Shown here one piece after another: positions 16,921-26,055 of a stretch of 64,000 nucleotides of DNA. Made by a program: the position numbers and the translations under genes. The notes beneath the pieces were generated by a model, which did no database searches, was not told the origin of the DNA, and worked only from the letters and a program-made list of their open reading frames with translations. This DNA comes from Cupriavidus alkaliphilus (GTDB lineage: Bacteria > Pseudomonadota > Gammaproteobacteria > Burkholderiales > Burkholderiaceae), in the NCBI RefSeq assembly GCF_900094595.1, contig NZ_FMAD01000001.1:310001-374000 (forward strand), read 5' to 3'. Numbering within the stretch: the stretch's first letter is position 1; each line of letters opens with the position of its first letter.

Positions 16921-18594
16921 TCAGTCCGTCACCGCGCCCCTGCTCGCCGTCGATGCCAGTCGCGCAAACTTGGCCAGCACTCCGCGCGTATAGCGCGGCG
17001 CGGGTGCTTTCCAGCTGGCGCGGCGCCTGGCCAGTTCTTCTTCCGGCACGTTCAGCTGCAGCAGCAGCTGGTGCGCGTCGATGGTGATCGAGTCGCCCTC
17101 CTGCACCAGTGCGATGGTGCCGCCGACGTACGCTTCCGGCGCGACGTGGCCGACCACCATGCCCCAGGTGCCGCCCGAGAAGCGGCCGTCGGTGATAAAG
17201 CCGACCGCTTCGCCCAGGCCCTTGCCGATGATGGCCGAGGTCGGCGCCAGCATTTCCGGCATGCCGGGGCCGCCCTTGGGGCCGAGGTAGCGCAGCACCA
17301 GGATGTCGCCGGCGTTGATGCGGTCGGCCAGGATCGCGTCCATCGCGCTCTGCTCGTCCTCGAACACGCGCGCCGGGCCGGTGATGACCGGGTTCTTCAG
17401 GCCGGTGATCTTGGCGACCGCGCCTTCCTCGGCGAGGTTGCCCTTGAGGATCGCCAGGTGGCCCTCGGCGTAGAGCGCCCGCTCGATCGGCAGGATCACG
17501 TCCTGGTCGGCGCGCGGGGCGTCGGGCACGTGCTCGAGTTCCTCGGCCAGCGTGCGGCCGGTGATGGTGATGCAGTCGCCGTGCAGCAGGCCGGCCTTGA
17601 GCAGAATCTTCATCACCTGCGGGATGCCACCGGCGCGGTGCAGGTCGGTCGCCACGTACTGCCCCGAGGGCTTGAGGTTGCAGAGGACCGGCACCTTGCG
17701 GCGGATGCGCTCGAAGTCGTCGATGGTCCATTCCACCTCGGCGGCATGCGCGATCGCCAGGTAGTGCAGCACCGCGTTGGTGGAGCCGCCGGTTGCCATG
17801 ATCAGCGCCACCGCGTTCTCGATCGACTCGCGCGTGATGATGTCGCGCGGCTTGAGATCCCGCTTGACGGCCTCGACCAGCACGCGCGCCGATTCCGCGG
17901 CGCTGTCGACCTTTTCCTGGTCCGGATTGGCCATGGTCGACGAATACAGCAGCGACATGCCCAGCGCCTCGAACGACGAGCTCATGGTGTTGGCGGTGTA
18001 CATGCCGCCGCACGAGCCGGTGGACGGGCAGGCGTTCCGTTCCACCCCTTCGAAGTCTTCCTCGCTCATGCGTCCCGCGGTGAACTCGCCGACGGCCTCG
18101 AACGACGACACGATGGTCAGGTCCTTGCCCTTCCAGTGGCCCGGCTTGATGGTGCCGCCGTAAACGTAGATACCCGGCACGTTGGTGCGCGCCAGCGCGA
18201 TCATGCCGCCCGGCATGTTCTTGTCGCAGCCGCCGATCACCACCACGCCGTCCATCCACTGGCCCTGGGCCGCGGTCTCGATGCAATCGGCGATGACCTC
18301 GCGCGAGATCAGCGAGTACTTCATGCCCTCGGTGCCCATCGACATGCCGTCCGAGATGGTGGGCGTGCCGAACACCTGCGGGTTGGCGCCGGCGGCCCGG
18401 ATCGCCTCGATGGCCGCGTCGGCCAGGCGCTGCAGGCCGGCATTGCACGGCGTGATGGTCGAATGGCCGTTGGCGATGCCCACCATCGGCTTGTCGAAGT
18501 CCTCCTTCTGGTAGCCGAGCGCGTAGTACATCGAGCGGTTGGGGGAGCGCGCCACGCCTTGCGTGATGTGCCGGGAGCGCTTGTTGAATGCCAT
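16921..18594 (-). CDS. ilvD: dihydroxy-acid dehydratase
   Basis: A 557-residue Fe-S dehydratase of branched-chain amino acid synthesis, converting 2,3-dihydroxy acids to 2-keto acids. Signature stretches are [12 protein letters not shown] and [16 protein letters not shown], which carry cluster cysteines, plus GRFSGGTWG near the C-terminus. The start [20 protein letters not shown] is the usual N-terminus and has GGAG 8-12 bases upstream. The frame remains open to 18765, but that extension is unlike the family. It is divergent from lgt; no other ilv gene lies in the window. Confidence 0.95.
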   Translation of the reverse strand: MAFNKRSRHITQGVARSPNRSMYYALGYQKEDFDKPMVGIANGHSTITPCNAGLQRLADAAIEAIRAAGANPQVFGTPTISDGMSMGTEGMKYSLISREVIADCIETAAQGQWMDGVVVIGGCDKNMPGGMIALARTNVPGIYVYGGTIKPGHWKGKDLTIVSSFEAVGEFTAGRMSEEDFEGVERNACPSTGSCGGMYTANTMSSSFEALGMSLLYSSTMANPDQEKVDSAAESARVLVEAVKRDLKPRDIITRESIENAVALIMATGGSTNAVLHYLAIAHAAEVEWTIDDFERIRRKVPVLCNLKPSGQYVATDLHRAGGIPQVMKILLKAGLLHGDCITITGRTLAEELEHVPDAPRADQDVILPIERALYAEGHLAILKGNLAEEGAVAKITGLKNPVITGPARVFEDEQSAMDAILADRINAGDILVLRYLGPKGGPGMPEMLAPTSAIIGKGLGEAVGFITDGRFSGGTWGMVVGHVAPEAYVGGTIALVQEGDSITIDAHQLLLQLNVPEEELARRRASWKAPAPRYTRGVLAKFARLASTASRGAVTD

Positions 18595-18660
18595 GGTGGG
18601 AGTCTCCGGGATCCTTGTTATATGCCGCCGCGGGCGCGCGGCGGGCGCTGTGATGGGGCA

Positions 18661-18689
18661 AGAATGACGCGTGCGTTTTGGCGTGTCAA
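18661..18689 (-). promoter_or_regulatory. candidate promoter of ilvD
   Basis: On the minus strand a perfect TTGACA (18689-18684) is followed after 17 bp by CATTCT (18666-18661), a weak -10. Transcription would begin about 60 bases upstream of the ilvD ATG. Confidence 0.35.
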
Positions 18690-18892
18690 ATGGATTGTTC
18701 GGGCGCTGGCGGGCGCGGGTCCCGGGTGCCGCCGCGCCGGGCGCCGCGGGGATTTGTGACATCATTACGGGCTACGATGCGTGCGCGGACCCGGCGTTGG
18801 CATTGCCGTGCAACCTTCGCCGCACCCGCGCGTCTTACCTGGCGCCGCACGGCCGGCGCCGCCGCCGCCTCACAACCACCATTCACGTCAAC

Positions 18893-19711
18893 ATGCTGAT
18901 TCATCCCCAGTTCGACCCGGTTGCCATCCACCTGGGCCCGCTTGCGATCCGCTGGTATGGGCTGATGTACCTGGCCGGGTTCGTCATGTTCCTGTGGTTC
19001 GGGCGCCTGCGTATCCGCCAGCCGCATATCGCCGCCAAGGGCTGGACCACGCGCGACCTCGACGACATGCTGTTCTTCGGCGTGCTGGGCGTGATCCTGG
19101 GCGGGCGGCTCGGCTACGTGCTGTTCTACAAGCCGTCGTACTACCTGTCGCATCCGATGGAGATCTTCAAGGTATGGGAGGGCGGCATGGCCTTCCATGG
19201 CGGCTTTCTTGGCGTGGTGGTGGCGATGTGGCTGTTCGGCCGGCTGCGCCGGCGCCACTGGATGGAAGTGACCGACTTTATCGCGCCGATGATCCCCTGC
19301 GGGCTGGCCGCCGGGCGCATCGGCAACTTCATCAACGGCGAGCTGTGGGGGCGCGCCACCGACCTGCCGTGGGGCATGATCTTCCCGCAGGCCGGCGACA
19401 ACATCCCGCGCCATCCGTCGCAGCTCTACCAGTTTGCCGGCGAGGGCGTGGCGTTGTTCATCCTCCTGTGGCTGTTCGCGCGCAAGCCGCGGCCGATGGG
19501 CGCGGTGTCGGGCGTCTTCCTGATCGGCTACGGCGCGTTCCGCTTCGCCGCCGAATTCGCGCGCGAGCCCGACAACTTCCTGGGTCTGCTGGCGCTGAAG
19601 CTGTCGATGGGGCAGTGGCTGAGCCTGCCGATGATCCTGGCGGGCATTGCCATGGTGATCTGGGCCTACCGCCGCCAGCCCGGCGCCGGCGCCCCGCAGC
19701 CGGCGGCCTGA
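18893..19711 (+). CDS. lgt: prolipoprotein diacylglyceryl transferase
   Basis: A 272-residue inner-membrane enzyme with about seven helices. It moves diacylglycerol from phosphatidylglycerol to the lipobox cysteine of prolipoproteins. The Lgt signature [14 protein letters not shown] is present, as are [10 protein letters not shown] and the N-terminal [10 protein letters not shown]. The frame is open for 220 bases upstream, but ATG 18893 gives the standard N-terminus. It converges on the M48 peptidase gene with a 6-bp gap. Confidence 0.95.
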   Translation: MLIHPQFDPVAIHLGPLAIRWYGLMYLAGFVMFLWFGRLRIRQPHIAAKGWTTRDLDDMLFFGVLGVILGGRLGYVLFYKPSYYLSHPMEIFKVWEGGMAFHGGFLGVVVAMWLFGRLRRRHWMEVTDFIAPMIPCGLAAGRIGNFINGELWGRATDLPWGMIFPQAGDNIPRHPSQLYQFAGEGVALFILLWLFARKPRPMGAVSGVFLIGYGAFRFAAEFAREPDNFLGLLALKLSMGQWLSLPMILAGIAMVIWAYRRQPGAGAPQPAA

Positions 19712-19717
19712 GCCAGG

Positions 19718-20737
19718 CTATTTGCCGGCGCGGCGCAGCGCGTCGATGCGCGCCTGGGTATGCGGGTGCGTGGACAGGAAGTCTTCGGCAGGGTCTGCGC
19801 CGGCATCGGCCGGCTTGCCTTCGCGTTGTTCCAGCGCGACCAGCACGTCGGCCAGCGCCGCCGGGGGCAGGCCGTTGCGCTGCATGATCTCGATCGCATA
19901 GGCATCGGCCTCGCGCTCGTGGTCGCGTGAATAGCGCAAGGTCAGCATGGCGGCCGGCACGCCCGCCAGCACCGAAGAGATATCGCCGAACAGGTAGGCC
20001 GAGAGCGCGGCCAGTGCCGATCCCTGGATCACCTGCTGCAGCCCGTGGCGTCGCGCCACGTGGCCTGCTTCGTGGGCCAGCACCCCCATCAGGCCGGCGC
20101 CGCTGCCCGCCAGGCGCACCAGTTCGTCGGTGACGATGATGGTGCCGCCCGGCAAGGCCAGCGCATTGGCGCCGATTTCGCCGCCCTGGCGGAACAGGAT
20201 CTGGTAGTCGTGCGCTGTATCGCGCGGGCGCCGCAGCGCCGCGAAGCCGGCGCGGATGCGGGCCTGCTCGGCGGCCGGCAGCTGCGTCGGCGCAAGCATG
20301 CCGTTGTCCAGGCTCTCCAGCGTCAGCTGGCCGAGCCGGGCCTCCAGTTCGGCCGGCACCGCGCGTGCCATCATGCCCGCGCCCCACGGCAGCAAGACGT
20401 AATAGCCCAGCACCAGCACCGCCACCAGCGCCGCCACGGCCAGGCCGGCCAGGCGCCAGCTGTTCTGCGCGCGCGCCACCAGGCCGTCGCGATGGCCGGT
20501 GGCGGCGAGCAACTGGTCGAAGGCGGCATGGTCGGTGACTTCGCAGAAGGCGCCGTCGGCGAATGTGACCAGCCGCGGCGCGCGGCGCACGCGCTCCGAC
20601 ACGCGCAGCTGCGACAGCGGCGCGCGCCGTAATTCGGTGCCGTCGGCGTCGCGCAGCACGGCCTGCTGCGCCTCCACGGCGAGCGTGGCCGGATGCGCGC
20701 GCGACGAGCGCCCGTCGAAGAAGGTGACCGGGACCAT
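19718..20737 (-). CDS. M48 family metallopeptidase with N-terminal membrane anchor
   Basis: A 339-residue protein. Residues 1-90 form a small beta-rich cytoplasmic domain. One membrane helix spans about 94-117, and the C-terminal part is an M48 peptidase with zinc motif HEAGH at 222-226 and the third ligand Glu around 276 in EREADAYAIEI. The overall layout resembles BepA/HtpX-like peptidases without TPR repeats. It starts 6 bases after the YjgN-like gene ends on the same strand, so the two form a unit. A role in envelope protein quality control is inferred from family only. Confidence 0.9.
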   Translation of the reverse strand: MVPVTFFDGRSSRAHPATLAVEAQQAVLRDADGTELRRAPLSQLRVSERVRRAPRLVTFADGAFCEVTDHAAFDQLLAATGHRDGLVARAQNSWRLAGLAVAALVAVLVLGYYVLLPWGAGMMARAVPAELEARLGQLTLESLDNGMLAPTQLPAAEQARIRAGFAALRRPRDTAHDYQILFRQGGEIGANALALPGGTIIVTDELVRLAGSGAGLMGVLAHEAGHVARRHGLQQVIQGSALAALSAYLFGDISSVLAGVPAAMLTLRYSRDHEREADAYAIEIMQRNGLPPAALADVLVALEQREGKPADAGADPAEDFLSTHPHTQARIDALRRAGK

Positions 20738-20743
20738 GGCGCG

Positions 20744-21829
20744 TCAGAGCGCGATGTCGATGTCGTACCAGTCTACCGCCGCGTCGCCCAGCGCGCCCAC
20801 TTGCTGGGCTGCGCCGGCGACGAAGCTGTCGAGCGGGCCCGCCGCGAGCATGGTCACGCACTGCAGCCGGTAGCGCGTGGCGCGCACGCGCGCGAACGGC
20901 AGGAACAGGCCAAGCGTCAGCGCGATCGCAATCAGGTTGGTGACAAAGATAAAGACCATGCGCGCGGCGCTGACCTCGCTGCGGAACGCGTGCGGCGCCA
21001 GCGTGGTGTGGCTCCACACCACGTTCTGCAGCCGCGCCATCAGGTAGGGGCTGACCGACAGCATGCCCAGGTAGAAGCCGGCGATGCCGAAGCCAAGCAG
21101 CGCCGCCGCGCCGAAATTGCCGATTCCCGGCGCCATCACGAAGCCGGCCACGGCCATCGCCAGGGTGCCCGCCAGCACCACGCCGAAGGCGCGCAGGTAG
21201 GCCCGGTAGAAATCGCCCGCGCCGGCGTGGAAGCCGAACGGTGCGGTGCCGAAGCGGGTGTGGTTGTGCTGGTAGCGCTTGAAGCGCTGGTGCGCCAGCG
21301 GCCCCAGCAAACCCAGCGTGGCCACCGCGGCCAGCGGCCACAGCACGAATACCCGGTAGGCCTCGGCATCGCCGCCGGTGAAGCCGAAGCGCAGCCCGCG
21401 GTAGCTGGAGTTGGCCATGCGGAAGCGCAGCGAGCGCACCAGCAGCAACGGGAATACCGCCAGCAGCACAAGCAGCATCGCCAGCGCCAGGAATGGCGAG
21501 AAGGTCGACGCGAACTGGAACGCGATCACCAGCCCGAACACGATGGCCCGGCCCTTGAGGATCGCCGACGGCTTGCCGTGGTAGTCGAAGCTGGCGCCGT
21601 CCAGCCGCGTATTGCGATAGAAGTACTGCAGCGTGCGCACCTTGGCCCAGGCGGAATAGATGCCCAGGGTGACGATGGTCAGCAGCGCATTGACGATCCA
21701 GATCCGGAAATACTCCGAGCCCGATCCGGTGAAGCTCAGCCCGAGCGGCCGCAGCGCTGCAGCGCGAGGGCCGGTGGGGTCTGCCGGTTCGGCCGGGGTG
21801 TCCAGGGTGAAATCGCTGCCAGCTTGCAT
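20744..21829 (-). CDS. YjgN family (DUF898) multi-pass membrane protein
   Basis: A 361-residue membrane protein with about eight hydrophobic segments and the DUF898 pattern: FTGSGSEYFRIWIVNALLT, GIYSAWAKVRTLQYFYRNT and the later SSYRGLRFGFTGG. The sequence has repeated YF-R-N-T / W-TT elements. Its function is unknown; E. coli YjgN is the prototype. It is immediately upstream of the M48 peptidase on the same strand, a recurrent pairing that suggests a shared role, possibly as substrate or adaptor of the peptidase. Confidence 0.9.
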   Translation of the reverse strand: MQAGSDFTLDTPAEPADPTGPRAAALRPLGLSFTGSGSEYFRIWIVNALLTIVTLGIYSAWAKVRTLQYFYRNTRLDGASFDYHGKPSAILKGRAIVFGLVIAFQFASTFSPFLALAMLLVLLAVFPLLLVRSLRFRMANSSYRGLRFGFTGGDAEAYRVFVLWPLAAVATLGLLGPLAHQRFKRYQHNHTRFGTAPFGFHAGAGDFYRAYLRAFGVVLAGTLAMAVAGFVMAPGIGNFGAAALLGFGIAGFYLGMLSVSPYLMARLQNVVWSHTTLAPHAFRSEVSAARMVFIFVTNLIAIALTLGLFLPFARVRATRYRLQCVTMLAAGPLDSFVAGAAQQVGALGDAAVDWYDIDIAL

Positions 21830-22056
21830 GGCGTGAGCTCCAGATTGAGATGCGATGGATACAGGGAAAACCGGCGGGAAAACCGTTAGGGGGAGTCGCG
21901 GTGGCCGGCGCCTGTTTCAAAAACGCAACGATGGCAATTCAGGTAATTGCGGCGACGGCCTCACATTCTGACACCGATAAATATCGCCAACGGCACAATT
22001 TGCATGGCAGCGCGCCGCCAGTCTATGCCGCAATGTCAACACCATGGAAAACCCTC

Positions 22057-22180
22057 GTAACACTATGGAAACATCCTGTTACACTGATCTCATCCTGTAA
22101 CAAATTTCGGTTCGGTGCCATCCATAAAATCAAGGGCTTAGCCCGACTGGCACGTAAATCGCTAGTGGCATTGTTACAAG
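22057..22180. repeat. cluster of TGTAACA/TGTTACA motifs
   Basis: GTAACA at 22057, TGTTACA at 22077-22083, TGTAACA at 22096-22102 and TTGTTACAA at 22171-22179. The first three are about 20 bp apart, two helical turns, and alternate in orientation, so TGTTACA-12-TGTAACA is an inverted repeat. It looks like an operator array for an unidentified regulator. Confidence 0.45.
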
Positions 22181-22418
22181 ATGAGCGGCGAGCCACAGCC
22201 GCCGACGGCAGTGCCAGGGGGGAGTACGGCTCTTCGGGTCGAGAGTTACGCTAGCCGCGCTGCACGGATCAAAGGGCACGGGAAAATCCACGCGCTTTGG
22301 CGCGTTTGCAACAGGGGTGGCGCGGGGCCAGCGCCAGGTCAATCCATGGACCCACGCGACGGATGCATTCGTATCCGCCAGCGATGAATCACGCAGTACA
22401 GCAGTTCTTTTCAGGCGC

Positions 22419-22451
22419 GGGCGTCTCCTTGCGGGGAGGCAAGGGACGCCC
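22419..22451. repeat. strong hairpin in the matR upstream region
   Basis: A 13-bp stem interrupted by one bulged T: GGGCGTC-t-CCTTGC, a GGGGAG loop, then GCAAGG-GACGCCC. No T run follows on either strand, so it is not a standard terminator. It lies about 90 bases upstream of the matR promoter. Confidence 0.6.
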
Positions 22452-22519
22452 GCCGCACCTCATCAGATCATTCCCGCTCAATCAGCGCGCCCGACCTTGC
22501 GGCGCACCATCGAAAGTCC

Positions 22520-22559
22520 TTGTATCGTTCGCGTCCTAATCCATAATTATGAATTATGG
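22520..22559 (+). promoter_or_regulatory. matR/mat operon promoter with overlapping palindromic operator
   Basis: TTGTAT (22520-22525) and CATAAT (22542-22547) are 16 bp apart. The -10 lies inside a perfect palindrome CCATAAT-TATGA-ATTATGG (22541-22559), the size and AT-rich type bound by FCD-class GntR regulators. A bound repressor would block the promoter. The matR start is 49 bases downstream. Confidence 0.55.
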
Positions 22560-22607
22560 GATCCGGTGCACACGCCATTGGATCCTCCGTTCGATACAGG
22601 AGGAGGC

Positions 22608-23327
22608 ATGCGCATCGTCCAGCAGGCGCTGTATCTGGAAGTGGCAGACCGGCTGCGCGCCATGATCGACGCGCATACGCTGGTGCCGGGCGCATGGATC
22701 GACGAAAGCGCGATGGCCGAAACGCTGGGCATCTCGCGCACGCCGCTGCGCGAGGCGCTCAAGGTGCTTGCCGCCGAAGGCCTGGTGCGGCTGGAGCCGC
22801 GCCGCGGCTGTTTCGTCAATGAACTGTCCGAGCAGGACCTCGACGAGATCTTCCCGCTGATGGCGCTGCTCGAAGGGCGGTGCGCCTACGAGGCCGCCCG
22901 CAACGCCACCCGCGCCGACCTCGACGCGCTCGACGGCCTGCACGCCGACCTGGCGCGCTATGCGCAGGCCGGCGATATCGACGCCTACTACGAGACCAAC
23001 GCCCAGATCCATGAAGCGATCCAGCGGCTGGCGGGCAACCGCTGGCTGAGCGGGCTGATCAGCGACCTGCGCAAGGTGCTGCGGCTGTCGCGCCACAAGA
23101 GCCTGAAGCTGCCGGGGCGGATCCACGAATCCTGCGCCGAGCACCTGAGCGTGTTTGCCGCGCTCAAGGCGCGCGACCCGGAAGGCGCCGAAGCCATGAT
23201 GAAGACCCACTTGCTGCGCCAGCGCGGCGCGCTGCAGGCGCTCGATGCCGGCGGCGCCGTGCTGGCGGCGGACGCGAAGGCCGTGCGCGCCCCGCCGGCC
23301 TTGCACGTGGCGGGCGCGGAAGACTAG
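22608..23327 (+). CDS. GntR family regulator, FCD type, probable regulator of malonate use (MatR-like)
   Basis: A 239-residue protein. The N-terminal winged helix (about 1-72) contains the GntR signature AETLGISRTPLREALKVL. The C-terminal FCD effector domain (about 80-210) has the metal- and ligand-binding Asp/His pattern in ARADLDALD, NAQIHEAIQ and HLSVFAALKARD. The start is set by a strong GGAGGAGG just before ATG 22608; the open frame continues upstream without a start signal. Its place ahead of malonyl-CoA decarboxylase and malonyl-CoA synthetase matches MatR of rhizobial mat clusters. It probably represses its own operon through the palindrome at 22541-22559, with malonate or malonyl-CoA as inducer (inferred). 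Confidence 0.87.
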   Translation: MRIVQQALYLEVADRLRAMIDAHTLVPGAWIDESAMAETLGISRTPLREALKVLAAEGLVRLEPRRGCFVNELSEQDLDEIFPLMALLEGRCAYEAARNATRADLDALDGLHADLARYAQAGDIDAYYETNAQIHEAIQRLAGNRWLSGLISDLRKVLRLSRHKSLKLPGRIHESCAEHLSVFAALKARDPEGAEAMMKTHLLRQRGALQALDAGGAVLAADAKAVRAPPALHVAGAED

Positions 23328-23401
23328 TTCCCGCACACCGCTACGCCACGCCACTCAGAGTTTCCCCCACGTTCACATCGATGCATCAAGGCAGGTACCG
23401 C

Positions 23402-24835
23402 ATGAACTCCTTCGATACGGGTGACCAGAAGATCAGCGCGCCGCTGGGCGAGAGCGAGCCGTCCAGTTCCAATATCCTGTCGCGGCTGGGCCGCTGGTGG
23501 GGGCGCAAGGGCGAGGGCGACGCCAAGGCCAATGGCGATGCCAGGGCCGCTACGCCGGCCGATGGCGAGGCGCCGCTGCCGGCGCGGGTGGTGCGCCGCC
23601 AGCGCGAGCAATTGCGCCTGTGCTTCGATGCGCGCCTGACCGACGGCGCCGCCAATGCCGCCGCGCAGGCCTGGCAGGCTGAATACGAAGCCGCCAGCGA
23701 GGCCACGCGCCGCGGCATGCTGGCGGTGCTGGCCGAGGTGGCCAGCAGCGGCAGCGAAGACACCGCGGCCGAGGGCGACAAGGGCACGCGCGCGGGCCAG
23801 GCGCAGTCCAACGCCCGCATCCGCTTCTTCAAGCGGCTGGCCGCGCTGCATGGCCAGCGCGGCAACAGCGCCTGCGGCCTGCACTTCCTGATCCAGCTGC
23901 GCGCCGACATGCTGCGCTGGCAGCGCCGCATGCCCGGGCTGCGGCCGCTCGACGATGACCTCGAGGCCTTGTTTTCCAACTGGTTCGACGTCGGCCTGCT
24001 GGAGCTGCAGCCGATCACCTGGGACTCGCCCGCGTCGCTGCTGGAAAAGCTGATCCGCTACGAGGCCGTGCATGAGATCGCCTCGTGGACCGACCTGCGC
24101 AACCGGCTCGATTCTGACCGCCGCTGCTACGCCTTCTTCCACCCGCGCATCCCGCGCGAGCCGCTGATCTTCGTCGAGGTGGCCTTTGCCCCGGAGATGG
24201 CCGCCGACGTCCACACCCTGCTGGACGAAGCCGCGCCGCTGGAAGACCTGCGCCGCGTCAAGTGGGCGATCTTCTATTCGATCAGCAATACGCAGGCGGG
24301 GCTGCGCGGCGTCAGCTTCGGCAACTTCCTGCTCAAGCGCGTGATCGAGGAAGTGCAGCGCGAATTCCCGAAAGTGAAGCAGTTCGCCACGCTGTCGCCG
24401 ATCCCCGGCTTTGCCGACTGGCTGCGCAAGCAGGACGGCGAAGCCGTGGCGCGCGTGCTGGGCGACAAGCGGCTGGCGCGCTGGAGCGAGCGGCACGGCA
24501 ATGCGCCCGCCGACGGCGCGGCGTGGCTGGAGGCGCTGGCGCCGGATGCCGCCGATGCCGTGGTGCGCGACACCGCGCTGACCCTGGCCGCGCATTTCCT
24601 GGTGCGCGAACGCAACCAGTCGATGCCGGCCGACCCGGTGGCGCGTTTCCACCTTGGCAACGGCGCCTGCGTGGAGCGGCTCAACTGGGGCGCCGACCTG
24701 TCGCGCAAGGGCCGCAGCCAGAGCTGCGGCATGATGGTCAATTACCTTTACGTGCCCGAGGCGCTGGATGACAATCTGGCACGCCTGGGCGCAGGCAACC
24801 CGCGCATCAGCCGCAGCGTCGGGAAGCTGCTGTGA
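23402..24835 (+). CDS. matA: malonyl-CoA decarboxylase
   Basis: A 477-residue enzyme of the MCD family, which converts malonyl-CoA to acetyl-CoA and CO2. The N-terminal helical domain (to about 180) is followed by the acetyltransferase-like domain, with FFHPRIPREPLIFVEVA, ISNTQAGLRGVSFGNFL and FATLSPIPGFADWL stretches. Near the C-terminus is HLGNGACVERLNWGAD, which holds the catalytic histidine region. I chose ATG 23402, with AAGGCAGG upstream; an ATG 21 bases earlier has no such site. Together with the matB-like gene it makes a complete route from malonate to acetyl-CoA. Confidence 0.92.
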   Translation: MNSFDTGDQKISAPLGESEPSSSNILSRLGRWWGRKGEGDAKANGDARAATPADGEAPLPARVVRRQREQLRLCFDARLTDGAANAAAQAWQAEYEAASEATRRGMLAVLAEVASSGSEDTAAEGDKGTRAGQAQSNARIRFFKRLAALHGQRGNSACGLHFLIQLRADMLRWQRRMPGLRPLDDDLEALFSNWFDVGLLELQPITWDSPASLLEKLIRYEAVHEIASWTDLRNRLDSDRRCYAFFHPRIPREPLIFVEVAFAPEMAADVHTLLDEAAPLEDLRRVKWAIFYSISNTQAGLRGVSFGNFLLKRVIEEVQREFPKVKQFATLSPIPGFADWLRKQDGEAVARVLGDKRLARWSERHGNAPADGAAWLEALAPDAADAVVRDTALTLAAHFLVRERNQSMPADPVARFHLGNGACVERLNWGADLSRKGRSQSCGMMVNYLYVPEALDDNLARLGAGNPRISRSVGKLL

Positions 24836-25000
24836 TCCTGGTCCGGTCACGGCAATCGCCCTTGCCCTCGTGCCGGCGCCGCCGCGCGCGCCGTGTCGTT
24901 TTGACGGGAGCCCTGTCGTAGAAGCAAAGCCGGCCGCGCTGCGTCCCTGCGGACGCGCGCGGCGATCAGATTGACTTTCCAGAAGAGAGAGGAGACAAAG

Positions 25001-26011
25001 ATGAATCGTCGTCAGTTCAGCCTGGCCGCGTGCGCGCGCGCAGCGGGCCTGGTCCTTGGCGTGGCCGGCATCGGTGCCGGCGCCATGCTGGCCGCCCCGG
25101 CGCACGCCGATACCTGGCCGTCCAAGCCGGTCACCGTGATCGTGCCGTTCCCCGCCGGCGGCGGCACCGATGCCTTCGCGCGCCCGCTGACCGCGCAGTT
25201 GTCCAAGCAGTTGGGCAAGCAGTTCGTGATCGACAACCGCGGCGGCGCCGGCGGCACGGTCGGCGCCAGCCTCGCGTCCAAGGCCGCGCCGGACGGCTAC
25301 ACCGTGTTTATCGGCGGCGCCCACCACGCCATCGCGCCGTCGTTCTACAAGAAGCTCGACTACGACATCGAGAAGGATTTCATTCCGGTCACGGTGATCG
25401 CGCAGCCGCCGCAGGTGGTAGTGGTCAATCCCAACCGCGTCAAGGCCAACACGCTGCAAGAGCTGATCGCCTATGCCCGCGCCAACCCCGGCAAGCTGAA
25501 CTACGGCTCGGCCGGCAACGGTTCGTCGCACCACCTGGCGGGCGAGCTATTCAAGATCCAGACCAAAACCTTCATTACCCATATCCCGTACAAGGGTGCC
25601 GGACCGGCGCTGTCCGACCTGATCGCGGGCCAGGTCGACCTGATGTTCGACGGCCTCGGCTCGTCGGCGCAGCATATCCGCGCGGGCCGTATCAAGGCGC
25701 TGGCGGTGGCGTCGACCAAGCGTTCGCCCGCTTTCCCCAACGTGCCGACCGCGGCCGAGGCCGGCGTGCCCAACTACGAGGTGTCGACCTGGTACGCGAT
25801 GTGGGTGCCCAAGGGCACGCCGAAAGACATTGTCGACCGCCTCTACGCCGAGACCGAGAAGGCGCTGAACACGCCGGAGCTGAAGCAGGTCTGGTTGAAC
25901 AACGGCTCGGAAACGCCGGCGTTCACGCCGGAGCAGTTCGGCCAGTTCCAGCACGCCGAGATCCGCCGGTGGGCCCAGGTGGTGCAGCAGTCCGGCGCCA
26001 AGATGGACTGA
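25001..26011 (+). CDS. Bug/TctC family periplasmic solute-binding protein
   Basis: A 336-residue tripartite-tricarboxylate-transporter-type binding protein. The N-terminus NRRQFSLAACAR carries twin arginines, then a hydrophobic run and cleavage near APAHA, so export may be by Tat. The mature part shows WPSKPVTVIVPFPAGGGTDAF, DNRGGAGGTVGA and PDGYTV, all Bug hallmarks. GAGAGAGGAGA precedes ATG 25001. No TctA or TctB membrane genes are nearby. Within the mat cluster it probably captures malonate or a related dicarboxylate, either for a transporter elsewhere or as a sensor. Ligand assignment is inference. Confidence 0.9.
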   Translation: MNRRQFSLAACARAAGLVLGVAGIGAGAMLAAPAHADTWPSKPVTVIVPFPAGGGTDAFARPLTAQLSKQLGKQFVIDNRGGAGGTVGASLASKAAPDGYTVFIGGAHHAIAPSFYKKLDYDIEKDFIPVTVIAQPPQVVVVNPNRVKANTLQELIAYARANPGKLNYGSAGNGSSHHLAGELFKIQTKTFITHIPYKGAGPALSDLIAGQVDLMFDGLGSSAQHIRAGRIKALAVASTKRSPAFPNVPTAAEAGVPNYEVSTWYAMWVPKGTPKDIVDRLYAETEKALNTPELKQVWLNNGSETPAFTPEQFGQFQHAEIRRWAQVVQQSGAKMD

Positions 26012-26055
26012 CGCAACGTTATGCCTATGCCGATCCGAACCCGGGGGATGCGCCC

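Larger units (their letters stand above)
21830..22607. other. 778-bp gene-free region between yjgN-like and matR-like genes
   Basis: No convincing gene is seen. The part from about 21940 to 22180 is richer in A and T than the surroundings. It holds GTAACA / TGTTACA / TGTAACA / TTGTTACAA motifs, and on the yjgN side there is a direct repeat of GGTTTTCCC. A strong hairpin lies at 22419-22451 and the GntR operator/promoter at 22520-22559. The short open frames here lack start signals and codon bias. Confidence 0.6.

Noticed and set aside
16121-18661. 846-codon minus-strand frame over ilvD and the holC end
   Set aside because: Out-of-frame shadow of ilvD fused by chance to antisense of the DUF2486-like gene.
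21850-22254. 134-codon open frame in the matR upstream gap
   Set aside because: No ribosome site, unusual codon use, and overlap with the TGTAACA motif array; no similarity to anything I recognise.
23324-25534. 736-codon frame antisense to malonyl-CoA decarboxylase
   Set aside because: Shadow frame; the sense frame has a recognisable MCD domain.
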